A stretch of DNA of 60,720 bases from an uncultured Bacteroidota bacterium (GCA_903844645.1 CAIMUP010000013.1:65428-126147), one strand, 5' to 3'; counted from the first letter of the stretch, positions 44,791 through 52,350 are shown. Translations and numbers: made by a program. The notes: generated by a model not told the origin, from the sequence alone.

Positions 44791-45521
44791 TAAGCTTCCA
44801 ATTTAAAAATGAGGTCTGTGTCCACGTTGGCGAGTAGGGTACTAGGAGAAGTATATTGAGCGGTAATTTTGTTTCCTTTCCCGCGAACGAATTCCACTTT
44901 GGTAAAATTCTTTTCCATACTTTTGTCGATGGAATTTTGGAGGGCTGCTTGCGGCACCATTCCGATAAACTCACCGATGTTATCGAATAGATTTATTCGA
45001 AGATAATCGGTAACGAAAATTCCGGAGATCATCTGAAGGCAAATGGCGGTAACCTGTCTGTAATAAATATCCATGTTGAAACTTTGCTGAAAGGGAGTTG
45101 TTCCAAGAAGGATAGTCACATTCCTCGCATCGTATTTTATTCGAGGTTTTTTAGTTGGGTCCTGGTTATCCAATTTATAGACGATGTCAAAAGTGTAGGC
45201 ACTTAATAAGGGAGCGGCAATGACTACAGTGACATAAATTTTATTTCCGGCACCTTTGAGATTGACTTCACAAAAGCGGTCGTTGGCTTCGGGAATATTT
45301 TTTGCAGACAAAAAATCCAGTCGGACATTCGCAATAAAATAATCCTGTGCATCGCGCAAACTCAATCGGGGAGAGGGGTCGTTGGTAGCCACTTCGATAA
45401 AAGAAATTCCGGCAATACGTTTGAAATTATTATCAATTTCACAAACGGCAATGGCATAACTTCCGGCGGGTGTTGCGGCGGCAAAAGTTATGGTTTGTGT
45501 TTGCAGTTTATTTCTTTTCAT
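44790..45521 (-). CDS. Tandem beta-module late protein, paralogue 1
   Basis: I choose ATG at 45521 (243 aa, MKRNKLQTQTITF) because this aligns with MKRKQFQTQTVLF of paralogue 2; the open frame extends 10 codons further. Module 1: 'DNNFKRIAGISF', 'RLSLRDAQDYF', GNKIYVTVVI, 'FDIVYKL'. Linker PRIKYDAR. Module 2: 'MDIYYRQVTAICL', 'YLRINLFDNIGEF', GNKITAQYT, 'TDLIFKLE'. First gene after the candidate capsid gene, separated from it by a GC hairpin. Confidence 0.82.
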   Translation of the reverse strand: MKRNKLQTQTITFAAATPAGSYAIAVCEIDNNFKRIAGISFIEVATNDPSPRLSLRDAQDYFIANVRLDFLSAKNIPEANDRFCEVNLKGAGNKIYVTVVIAAPLLSAYTFDIVYKLDNQDPTKKPRIKYDARNVTILLGTTPFQQSFNMDIYYRQVTAICLQMISGIFVTDYLRINLFDNIGEFIGMVPQAALQNSIDKSMEKNFTKVEFVRGKGNKITAQYTSPSTLLANVDTDLIFKLEA

Positions 45522-45555
45522 TGGAATTTCTTTTGGTCTGTTTCGGCACATTAAA

Positions 45556-45587
45556 CCCGGGAATACTGTGGGGGCAATACCCCCGGG
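45556..45587 (-). other. GC-rich hairpin between the candidate capsid gene and the paralogue block
   Basis: GGGGG (45570-45574) pairs with CCCCC (45580-45584) around CAATA. CCCGGG flanks the stem on both sides (45556-45561 and 45582-45587), and the 9-mer CCCGGGAAT occurs twice. There is no U-run in the transcript, so it looks like an mRNA 3'-end stabiliser or attenuator rather than a full terminator. Confidence 0.6.
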
Positions 45588-45617
45588 AATGATCTTCTGT
45601 GAACAAAGAATTAGGAA

Positions 45618-46415
45618 TTAGTTAGCTACTGTCCCAACGCCCGCCATGCGGATTTCCACGAATGTTGCAGAAGTACCAACTACGGGGAAGCTGGTTACTG
45701 CACCTGTTAGAGTTCCGGTAGGGCAATACAATTCGATTCGGATGGCGCGATCAGCCTTCACCAATTTCAGAGCTTCGAGCAACAAGAAATCGGCACCATC
45801 GCCAACATTCATTCCGGTCGGCGTTCTGCTTTGGTTCAAGAATCTTGCAACTGGCAATTCGACAATCGGCTTGTCTTCCACCAGTACTTTGATGTCGGCG
45901 TTGGCGAGGGCTGTCGGACAAGAACCGATACCGGTTGCGGCTACTACGTTTTCCGAAACGTAGGAGACGGAAGCAGGATCCAGGATGGCACCTGCTACGG
46001 AAGTTCCCCATCCGATTCTCATTCTTGACAAGATGAGATTGGTACCGATTGGAAGGCGGTTTTTGTCGATGTTGCTTAGACCACGTGCGTACACGTTGGA
46101 AGGCTGTAAGAGGACAATCATCCCCCCTTGTCCTGTTACTGCGGCTCTGACATAAAAGTCAAAGTCACGGAATTTAAGTTGCCCGTCGATGAGCATCTTT
46201 CGATCCTGTTCGGGCAGTTCGTTGATCATCTGCACCAGGAACTTCATGCTTCTGGTGTTGGTGGCGTTGAAGCCTAGCTTTTTGGTTTGTCCTACGACAT
46301 ACCTAGCTACTTTTTTTCTTTGAGCGGCACTCAAGCCGTTCATGTCTGCATCGGCAGCCATCAAACCTACTAACTCTGATTCGAGTGAGGTTGCGTTCAA
46401 ATTTTCGTTTTCCAT
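45618..46415 (-). CDS. Candidate major capsid protein
   Basis: A 265-aa protein with a helical first 75 residues ('LSAAQRKKVARYVVGQTKKL') and about 190 residues of predicted strands with Gly/Pro/Asn turns ('MIVLLQPSNVYARGL', 'LPIGTNLILSRMRIGWG', 'IRIELYCPTG', 'TFVEIRMAGVG'). I do not recognise a family, but size, beta-rich body, position in the middle of the late operon and the GC hairpin just downstream (a way to raise its dose) point to the main capsid protein. It might be a single or double jelly roll. An alternative is a minor structural protein, with the paralogues forming the shell. Confidence 0.7.
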   Translation of the reverse strand: MENENLNATSLESELVGLMAADADMNGLSAAQRKKVARYVVGQTKKLGFNATNTRSMKFLVQMINELPEQDRKMLIDGQLKFRDFDFYVRAAVTGQGGMIVLLQPSNVYARGLSNIDKNRLPIGTNLILSRMRIGWGTSVAGAILDPASVSYVSENVVAATGIGSCPTALANADIKVLVEDKPIVELPVARFLNQSRTPTGMNVGDGADFLLLEALKLVKADRAIRIELYCPTGTLTGAVTSFPVVGTSATFVEIRMAGVGTVAN

Positions 46416-46473
46416 TTTACAATTTTTTTAATGATTATTTTTTAGAGATTATTAAGAGAAAGAAATTTACTAC

Positions 46474-46992
46474 CTATTGCAGTTTGTCGGCGATGCTTTC
46501 ATCCATGCCTTGGAGGTCAGGATTTTCGCGACCGGAAAGATCGGGGTTTTCGCTCCCACTGACACCGCCTCCGGCTTCGTCCCTTGCCGCTCTTGCAGCA
46601 TCGGCGGCAATTTTCGCCCAATCGAAACCAGCGTTAAGATTATCACTTGGGGAACTCAATCCGTGATAATTTTTCGGGATGGCACCGCCTTCTGTGGCGA
46701 CATGCTCCTCGATTGTTTTGAGGGTGCCATAAGTCGCAAAACCTTGAGCGACATTATGGAGTTCCTGGTGCTTGTCGCTTATGAAGGCTTCGGCGACTGT
46801 TCCGAGGGCGAACCAAAAAGGACCTTCAAATTTAGGACCTAAGGGAATTTTTCCGGATAGGAATTTCGTGTTGATATATCCGGCACCTGCCGTTGCAACA
46901 CCACGGATTCCGTTGTGCATCGCGGCTTTTCCGAGATGCTTCATACCGTCTTTTTTGAGGAAGGATTTACCTCCCGATTTTGATTTAAACAT
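46474..46992 (-). CDS. Unrecognised 172-aa late protein, basic/hydrophobic head and acidic tail
   Basis: The N-terminal 20 residues are strongly basic (MFKSKSGGKSFLKKDGMKHL). A weakly hydrophobic Gly/Ala stretch follows (about 25-80) that may touch a membrane, and the last 40 residues are acidic with a near repeat (GSENPDLSG, GRENPDLQG). No family recognised. It sits between the capsid candidate and the transglutaminase-like gene, so it is likely a structural or membrane-associated virion protein. Confidence 0.72.
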   Translation of the reverse strand: MFKSKSGGKSFLKKDGMKHLGKAAMHNGIRGVATAGAGYINTKFLSGKIPLGPKFEGPFWFALGTVAEAFISDKHQELHNVAQGFATYGTLKTIEEHVATEGGAIPKNYHGLSSPSDNLNAGFDWAKIAADAARAARDEAGGGVSGSENPDLSGRENPDLQGMDESIADKLQ

Positions 46993-47027
46993 GATGATTA
47001 ATTTTGTTATTAATTATTAGAGATTTT

Positions 47028-48722
47028 TTATGCTGCTTTATTACTTTTCCCTTTGCCTTTTTTGGAACCAAGGAGGATGGCGGCGATTAATCCGACACCT
47101 ACTATTCCTATGGTGGCTTTTGCTTTGTTGATGCTTCCGGGAGCCTCTGTTATGGAGTGAGTCATATCTTTGACGGTTTTACCAAAACTCTGAACATTGT
47201 CCATAAAATTTTTACTCGTGTCATAGCCTACTGTCTGCGCCAATTTCTCGAGAAAAGAAACGGGTTTGCCGTCCTTGTCTTTTTCATTGCCTTTGCTTAG
47301 GGCTTTTGCCAATGGAACGAGGATGGCTGCTGCTGCTGTAATTCCGGCGGCTAATGTTATGGGTTCTCCCAAGCCTTCCATTTCTTCCAATCCAAATAAC
47401 ATTTTCTTATTTGCACCTTGTCTGATAGATGAGAATAGATGACCTTCATCGCCACCAATATCTTTAAACTGTCGGGCAAGGTGATTCAGTTGGTCCCTGC
47501 GCTGTTGCCATTCGGCTCTGCTGTACCCTTTTGCAGCCGCTTCTTCCGGTTGCAAAATTCCGATGTTTAATTTTGATGCCCAGCCGTGTACATTTTCGAA
47601 CATGGCTGCTTTCACACCGGAACGCATCAGGATCATAATGGGGGTAAATTTGACGACAAATTTTAGGGCTTTGCCCGCATCTTTTTTAATTTCTTCGGCA
47701 ACATGTTTCGCGACTTTTGCGATGTCGCTGGTAATATGTTTCAGGGATTTTCCGATGGACTTAAAAATATTCCCCAATTCATCTTCGGAAATAATTCCGG
47801 CAAGGAAGGCACCGATCACTTCCGGTTGCATGCCTGGTTTGAAAACATACTGACCATTGGAAGCAATGTCCTGCACATAAGGCATTATAGAAAGTATTTT
47901 TGCTCTTTCTTCGGGCATGTTATTAAGTCCGATTACAAAACTTATTTTGCGAAGCTCGCGTTGGAACTGTTGATTAAACGGTTGGGTGTGCAATGCCTTT
48001 TTAAGATCACTTTGCTGAACTAATAATTTGATGGTAATGGCATCAGGGGCGGCAAAACCATTGATACCAAAAATAAGAGGACAATCCAAATCATTTTGAT
48101 TTTCTTGAGGGGCGGCATCGGCACCGCTTTTATTGAAGGAAGCCTCCATAGTGCCAAGTCCACCAAGTCCTTTAAGTATTGATAGTTTCATGACTTTGGT
48201 AATGTTAGGAGCCAGTTGATTAAACTTCGTTAATGGAGGGCAGGGATCAATGACATATCCTTTTATGTCGGGGTGGTAGGTAGAAATTTTTCCCACTGAT
48301 AAAAAGATATGAGCGAAGTTGGGATTGTGATTCAGCGCGACAATATTCATGGTGATGTCATAACCATTTTCCAATAGGACGGATGCGCCGAACATGGTGA
48401 TACAATCGCAATCCACTCCGGGACCGCCAGGCTGCCCATCGGCGTAAGCGCGGGCTGGTGTTCTCAATTCTTCCCCGTCCTGGTCGGGAGCATAACGAAG
48501 GTTATTTATTTCCCAATGCCAAAGATTGAAGGCGGATTGCTCGAGGGAATTTCCTTTGAGGTGTTTTGCCAATTTTGAAACCTGTTGGCGAAATCGTTGA
48601 ACGACTTCTTTAATCGCCTCGATAGTCATTTCCAAATCGGCATTGTCCTTGCTGTAGTTTTGAAATACTGCGGGCTCGATCAGGTGATCATAATTCGGCA
48701 AAATTTTATAGGTAGGCTTCAT
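47028..48722 (-). CDS. Transglutaminase-like multidomain virion protein
   Basis: A 564-aa protein. Residues about 60-165 form a transglutaminase/cysteine-protease-like domain: GVDCDCITMFGASVL with Cys105/Cys107, NFAHIFL with His138 and YVIDPCPP with Asp159, a full Cys-His-Asp triad. Residues 178-300 begin KLSILKGLGGLGTM and match the start of the next protein upstream. The C-terminal half is helical with two hydrophobic segments (TLAAGITAAAAILVPLAKAL and GIVGVGLIAAILLG) and a Lys-rich tail. In a late operon the domain could cross-link or process virion proteins, or attack the host wall on entry. Domain call fairly sure, role inferred. Confidence 0.8.
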   Translation of the reverse strand: MKPTYKILPNYDHLIEPAVFQNYSKDNADLEMTIEAIKEVVQRFRQQVSKLAKHLKGNSLEQSAFNLWHWEINNLRYAPDQDGEELRTPARAYADGQPGGPGVDCDCITMFGASVLLENGYDITMNIVALNHNPNFAHIFLSVGKISTYHPDIKGYVIDPCPPLTKFNQLAPNITKVMKLSILKGLGGLGTMEASFNKSGADAAPQENQNDLDCPLIFGINGFAAPDAITIKLLVQQSDLKKALHTQPFNQQFQRELRKISFVIGLNNMPEERAKILSIMPYVQDIASNGQYVFKPGMQPEVIGAFLAGIISEDELGNIFKSIGKSLKHITSDIAKVAKHVAEEIKKDAGKALKFVVKFTPIMILMRSGVKAAMFENVHGWASKLNIGILQPEEAAAKGYSRAEWQQRRDQLNHLARQFKDIGGDEGHLFSSIRQGANKKMLFGLEEMEGLGEPITLAAGITAAAAILVPLAKALSKGNEKDKDGKPVSFLEKLAQTVGYDTSKNFMDNVQSFGKTVKDMTHSITEAPGSINKAKATIGIVGVGLIAAILLGSKKGKGKSNKAA

Positions 48723-48729
48723 GTTTTTA

Positions 48730-49524
48730 TTATAGGTGCGTATCTAAGCCCGTTACCTTGGTGAATATGGATTGCAGCATATCACAATAAACTCCTTGGT
48801 ATTCTTTAACGGTTACCAAATTGTTCTTTACTATTTTGGAAAATATCATGGTGTAGGTATCATCAGGCATTAACACGATCTTTAAATATTTTGCACCGAC
48901 TTTATTTTTCGTCAGTTGCATGGAGAGTTCCGGATTTTTGGAGGTGGCTGAAAAGGATAAATTTTTAGAGCCTGTCATGGCAAGAAATTTGTTTCCTCCC
49001 AATTGCTGCAAAATTATTCCTGCGACTCTTTTTCTTTCATCATCCATTCCATCAAAGACTTCCACTTCCTGCTCGTAAAAATGATCCCAAAAATTATCAA
49101 TGGCTCTTCTTAATTCAGAAAGGGTGTTACTCCATATCCATTCGGTAGTAATTTTCGGATTGATGGCTCTCCAATTTTTTGATGTATGACCACCAGTATT
49201 GTTCCAATATTCTCTCCTTAAAATTTTCCATCCGCGATAGGTATTCATTCCTTCCAGTCCCTCTAATTCTTTGACCTTTTCATCTTTAAGAATTAAGGTG
49301 CCTGTTGCAGAAATATCGTGGATGTTAGGCATTGCGGTAATGATGGTATGAAAGTTTTCGAGGGTAGTTGATTTGAGGGCTTTAATACAAAAGTTTATTT
49401 TCCTCAATTCTCTTTTGGAAAAATCATCGTGGAGATTCAGGAAACATTTTTTAGAATGCTCTAATACGACTAAGACCTTGGAAGGTTTTTTGTCAAACAA
49501 ACCATTTAATACAGAGAGCTTCAT
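48730..49524 (-). CDS. Late protein with the N-terminal module of the transglutaminase-like protein
   Basis: A 264-aa protein. Residues 1-80 (MKLSVLNGLF..., 'RELRKINFCIKAL', 'IITAMPNIHDISATG') correspond to residues 178-295 of the downstream protein (KLSILKGLGG..., 'RELRKISFVIGLN', 'ILSIMPYVQDIASNG'). The C-terminal 100 residues include 'LGGNKFLAMTGSKNLSFS', 'VGAKYLKIVLMPDDTYTMIF' and 'GVYCDMLQSIFTKVTGL', a pattern I associate with small phage or mobile-element proteins of unknown function. The start overlaps the 78-aa gene by 4 bases. Function unknown. Confidence 0.78.
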   Translation of the reverse strand: MKLSVLNGLFDKKPSKVLVVLEHSKKCFLNLHDDFSKRELRKINFCIKALKSTTLENFHTIITAMPNIHDISATGTLILKDEKVKELEGLEGMNTYRGWKILRREYWNNTGGHTSKNWRAINPKITTEWIWSNTLSELRRAIDNFWDHFYEQEVEVFDGMDDERKRVAGIILQQLGGNKFLAMTGSKNLSFSATSKNPELSMQLTKNKVGAKYLKIVLMPDDTYTMIFSKIVKNNLVTVKEYQGVYCDMLQSIFTKVTGLDTHL

Positions 49525-49757
49525 TCTTCTTTTTTAAGATTTGTTTGAGTACTGTTTTTCCTGTTGTTACGGTTGATCCAGTCATTGTACAAATTGACTG
49601 CAAGGCGGGCGATGGTGCCAATTGCAATGATGGCGGACAATATGGTGTTCCATTCGCATCTGTTAATAATGACCAAATTGAGAATGATGAAATCCACGAT
49701 GTATTCGAGTATGGAGGGAGGGTGAAACATAGTTGTTTTCTGATCAGCAATGTGCAT
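49521..49757 (-). CDS. Small two-helix membrane protein, holin-like
   Basis: A 78-aa protein with two hydrophobic segments, about 16-33 (ILEYIVDFIILNLVIIN) and 38-58 (TILSAIIAIGTIARLAVNLY), a short turn, and a charged, Lys-rich C-terminus (NRNNRKNSTQTNLKKEE). This is the usual layout of a class II holin, but it could also be a virion membrane protein. The end overlaps the next start by 4 bases. I prefer this frame over the overlapping 49493-49750 frame, which lacks these properties. Confidence 0.7.
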   Translation of the reverse strand: MHIADQKTTMFHPPSILEYIVDFIILNLVIINRCEWNTILSAIIAIGTIARLAVNLYNDWINRNNRKNSTQTNLKKEE

Positions 49758-49763
49758 GTTAAA

Positions 49764-50039
49764 TTATTCCTGGAATTGGGAAATGAATAAATTCAGGATT
49801 CGGAAAACTTCCTCCTGTTGGTTCTGATACAAGCCTTGGGTTTCATGGATAAAATCCACTAAGACGGATTCAATTTCCGGTAGTGTAGAATTGGAATGAA
49901 CGGTGTCTAATACATCAGAATACTTTGCGAATTTGGAGAGGGCGTGAATGACGGCAAGTCTTTCCGTTTCTTCTATGGAGAGTTCCATTTCCGAATCATC
50001 AACACATTTTCGGAGTTCTGCAACAAAATTTGAGTCCAT
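49764..50039 (-). CDS. Unrecognised 91-aa helical late protein
   Basis: Predicted all-helical and acidic, without membrane spans ('LRKCVDDSEMELSIEETERLAVIHALSKF', split by polar turns; C-terminal 'QEEVFRILNLFISQF'). It sits 6 bases upstream of the holin-like gene. Function unknown. Confidence 0.65.
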   Translation of the reverse strand: MDSNFVAELRKCVDDSEMELSIEETERLAVIHALSKFAKYSDVLDTVHSNSTLPEIESVLVDFIHETQGLYQNQQEEVFRILNLFISQFQE

Positions 50040-50066
50040 GTTATTTTTATTTCTTTAATAATAAAA

Positions 50067-50471
50067 TTATTGAGGTTTTGTTGTGGCATAATGAAGCTGA
50101 ACGATGGTGTCTGCCTGGTGTTCGGATAATTCTCCTTTAGACAAACCGCTCACTATATTACTAGCCACTTTATGATATAACATGTTTTGATGCTGGGGTG
50201 AAGCGTTTCGGATCATGTTGATTAAGGAAAGGATAAAGCTTTGAGTCGATTGCAAGGCTCCTCTGTTGATCAGTCCGGTTGCTACAATTGCATCATCAAT
50301 AAAAGGAAGAATATCAGAAGGGAAAGAAGGAACTGATTCCGGGTTGTCCACTGCGTTTTTTATGTCATTGACCACGTTGACTGCGGTGCTGACAAAAGTA
50401 TTGATTTGGGGGTCTGTGCCAGCGAATGCCGACTTGATTAGTTCTACGATTACCTTAAAAAATTTCAACAT
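50067..50471 (-). CDS. Unrecognised 134-aa late protein, first gene of the late operon
   Basis: Helical; an amphipathic N-terminal helix (MLKFFKVIVELIKSAFAG) could lie on a membrane. No family recognised. It is first in the late block, just after a rho-independent terminator (50491-50520), so a promoter is expected in the 100-150 bases upstream; the best candidate is an imperfect -7 box (CATCTTTG on the minus strand, 50557-50564). Confidence 0.68.
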   Translation of the reverse strand: MLKFFKVIVELIKSAFAGTDPQINTFVSTAVNVVNDIKNAVDNPESVPSFPSDILPFIDDAIVATGLINRGALQSTQSFILSLINMIRNASPQHQNMLYHKVASNIVSGLSKGELSEHQADTIVQLHYATTKPQ

Positions 50472-50490
50472 TACTTTACAATTTTAGTTT

Positions 50491-50520
50491 AAAAAACCAA
50501 GAGGTTTTCAAGCCTCTTGG
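50491..50520 (-). terminator. Rho-independent terminator before the late operon
   Basis: CCAAGAGG (50497-50504) pairs with CCTCTTGG (50513-50520) around an 8-base loop. On the minus strand the stem is followed by six T, so it ends transcripts from the HTH-like gene at 50627 before the late operon starts. Confidence 0.85.
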
Positions 50521-50626
50521 AAATACAATTAGGATGACAGATATTATTATGCGGTGCAAAGATGCAACGGTAATTTTTCTGTCCTTAAAAAAATGATTTG
50601 TAAAGTTGAAAAAAGATTATTTTGGA

Positions 50627-50830
50627 TTACGTAATTCCCAAAGATTTTCGAACTTCTTCTTCGTCCATGTCATTTGATTTTGAAAATTCACCGATGGTAA
50701 TTTTCTGTCCCTTTTTCTTTCCCAGGGAATCGGATAAACGCTGCATCAATTTAGATGCGTGATGCGGTGTGCAGCCATATAATATCTGCAAATCGCTTAC
50801 TTTTAGAATGAGTCTTTTTGGTAGTGGCAT
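50627..50830 (-). CDS. Small HTH-like DNA-binding protein
   Basis: I choose ATG at 50830 (67 aa, MPLPKRLILKVSDLQ); the open frame extends to 50854. The sequence 'VSDLQILYGCTPHHASKLMQRL' looks like a helix-turn-helix, followed by 'LGKKKGQKITIGEFSKSNDM' and 'EEEVRKSLG'. Many Bacteroidota elements carry such short proteins. It stands alone between terminators at 50491-50520 and 50902-50921, so it has its own transcript. It may control late genes or excision. Confidence 0.7.
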   Translation of the reverse strand: MPLPKRLILKVSDLQILYGCTPHHASKLMQRLSDSLGKKKGQKITIGEFSKSNDMDEEEVRKSLGIT

Positions 50831-50901
50831 ACGAATATAAATATAAGGATGCAAAATTGCAAGGGTTGATGAAAATAAACAAGGTTTGATAAAAATAAAA
50901 A

Positions 50902-50921
50902 GCCCCGAATTGCTTCGGGGC
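50902..50921 (-). terminator. Rho-independent terminator after the HEPN-like pair
   Basis: GCCCCGAA (50902-50909) pairs with TTCGGGGC (50914-50921) around TTGC; the minus strand continues with TTTTTATTTTT. It ends the transcript of the 50933-51851 gene pair. Confidence 0.9.
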
Positions 50922-50932
50922 GTTCCTAATTT

Positions 50933-51334
50933 TTAAAATTTTAGTCCTTGATTTTCGATATACATTTTGAATTTTTCAAGATGTCTAAGACAATGCAGAT
51001 GATCTTGTTTTCTTAAAAGTTCAAAGGTATCGGGGTCAGTGATGCCATCATAGCGGGCTGTTCTGGAATAGTTATAAAGATTCCTGTATTCATACCATGC
51101 GTTTTTTGAAATGCTCATGGAGGGTTTATACTTTTCAGGATTAACATTTTTTTCGATGTCAAAATGTGTGGAACCAATGTCAATCCCTTTAGATTCAGCT
51201 AAAGCCTTTAAACAATGGATGGCGACATAAAACAAAACTGTTATTTTCCAGTCAAAGAACTGCTCTTCAAAAGAGTCGCAAATACAAGTATGGAATTCCT
51301 GATTATGAATTGCCTGGTCTAAATGTTTTTGCAT
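50933..51334 (-). CDS. HEPN-like helical protein
   Basis: A 133-aa all-helical protein. 'FFDWKITVLFYVAIHCLKALAESKG' with a following 'STHFDI' and 'YEYRNLYNYSRTARYDG' (82-97) resemble HEPN domains, where the Arg-x4-6-His motif is the RNase site; here R84 is followed by NLYNYS, with no His at the expected place, so it may be a non-nuclease HEPN. It forms a two-gene unit with the gene upstream (1 base apart), ended by its own terminator. Such pairs are often toxin-antitoxin or defence modules. Confidence 0.7.
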   Translation of the reverse strand: MQKHLDQAIHNQEFHTCICDSFEEQFFDWKITVLFYVAIHCLKALAESKGIDIGSTHFDIEKNVNPEKYKPSMSISKNAWYEYRNLYNYSRTARYDGITDPDTFELLRKQDHLHCLRHLEKFKMYIENQGLKF

Positions 51335-51335
51335 C

Positions 51336-51851
51336 TTAGACCTTTTCGGTATTCAATTCTATCTTATGAGAAACGAACATTTTACCGATCAGTTCATAAG
51401 GAACAAACTGAAAATGTACGGGGTATTTATGAGCAAAATCGGCTTCGAGTAATTCGTATTTATCATAAAAAGAAAATAGTTCATTTCTCGTATCTTCGTT
51501 GTCATTGATTAAAACAATGCAGTAATGAAGATCATTAAAAGCGGTCTTGGTTTTATATGCTTCCTTAATAATTTTTTGGTGCTTCTTAAAATGAGCAATT
51601 ACCAATAACTCCACCAATTGTTTTATTTGGTTATCAATTTCCAATGACACATTATAAATTCCATGCAAAGGGTTGTTTAACGTATTTTCAATTTTCTTTG
51701 AAAGTTCCGTTTTAATGTCCACGTCAAGCAAAGCAGAACTGTTTTGTATTTCATTTTTATAGTCATCCAAAAAAGATTCCAATAAGAATAGTATGCTTTT
51801 TATCCTTTCAGAATTTACTTGCTCTTTTTTATCTTCGGTTTCTGTAATCAT
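51336..51851 (-). CDS. Partner of the HEPN-like protein, unrecognised (171 aa)
   Basis: The N-terminal 110 residues are helical; the C-terminal 60 ('LHYCIVLINDNEDTRNELF', 'YDKYELLEADFAHKYPVHF', 'VPYELIGKMF') form an alpha/beta unit. I looked for a nucleotidyltransferase G-S-x-D-x-D motif, as MNT-HEPN pairs would need, and did not find one. It precedes the HEPN-like gene by 1 base. A 7/8 match to the -7 box (TAATATTG, minus strand) lies about 25 bases upstream. A toxin-antitoxin or defence role is inferred only from the pairing. Confidence 0.68.
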   Translation of the reverse strand: MITETEDKKEQVNSERIKSILFLLESFLDDYKNEIQNSSALLDVDIKTELSKKIENTLNNPLHGIYNVSLEIDNQIKQLVELLVIAHFKKHQKIIKEAYKTKTAFNDLHYCIVLINDNEDTRNELFSFYDKYELLEADFAHKYPVHFQFVPYELIGKMFVSHKIELNTEKV

Positions 51852-52090
51852 CTTTTTCTCTTTGCGGCTGCAATATTAGCAAATTTTCTGTCAACTTCTA
51901 ATCACTTAAACGAAAATGCCGTCAAAATAGTTTCCATGTATGTTGCCTGTTGTCTTTATTGCTGCCATTTGTTTTGAGTTTTAAGACTACTTTTTCAACA
52001 AAGATCTCATACCAAATTTAAAAACTGAACTGATCTTTTATTTGGAAAAGTAGTAATGTCGTCGTATATGGGCTTTTACTTTTTAATAAA

Positions 52091-52350
52091 CTTCTCAAGG
52101 TCTGTACAAAGATTTCTTTGAAGCTTCCGGTGGTTATCGCTGGCGGACAGAGAATAAATTCCCTCACTGACTGTTCTCTTACCGATAATACATAGATAAG
52201 GGTTGCTACCTTAAAAATAAAAAGAAGGGCAACCTTTATCTATCGTATTGCAAAAATAAACAAAAGAGATTAGTCCGAGAGGAAATTTTTCTTTGTCTGC
52301 GTGATGTGGTGGCAGAAGCTTCAAAGAAATCTTTTTACAGTCCTTGAAGC
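52091..52350. other. 260-bp imperfect inverted repeat (giant hairpin)
   Basis: A perfect 20-bp arm pair (52108-52127 with 52315-52334; arm AAAGATTTCTTTGAAGCTTC) is the core of a longer imperfect inverted repeat. It extends outward to 52091/52350 (AAGGTCTGTAC against TTACAGTCCTT) and inward with mismatches. The centre is a second good stem, GATAAGGGTTGC (52195-52206) with GCAACCTTTATC (52229-52240), around an A-rich loop. The 793-base gap 51852-52644 has no credible gene; the minus-strand frame 52211-52438 runs through the hairpin and looks accidental. Candidate roles: replication origin, packaging signal, structured RNA or a MITE-like insertion. Confidence 0.8.

Noticed and set aside
49493-49750. 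Alternative 85-aa frame overlapping the holin-like gene
   Set aside because: The 78-aa frame has two clear membrane helices, a charged tail and a 4-base overlap with the next start; the alternative has none of these.
50933-51851. MNT-HEPN toxin-antitoxin pair
   Set aside because: The partner has no G-S-x-D-x-D nucleotidyltransferase motif and the HEPN-like protein lacks the His of the RNase motif, so only a general HEPN-like label is kept.
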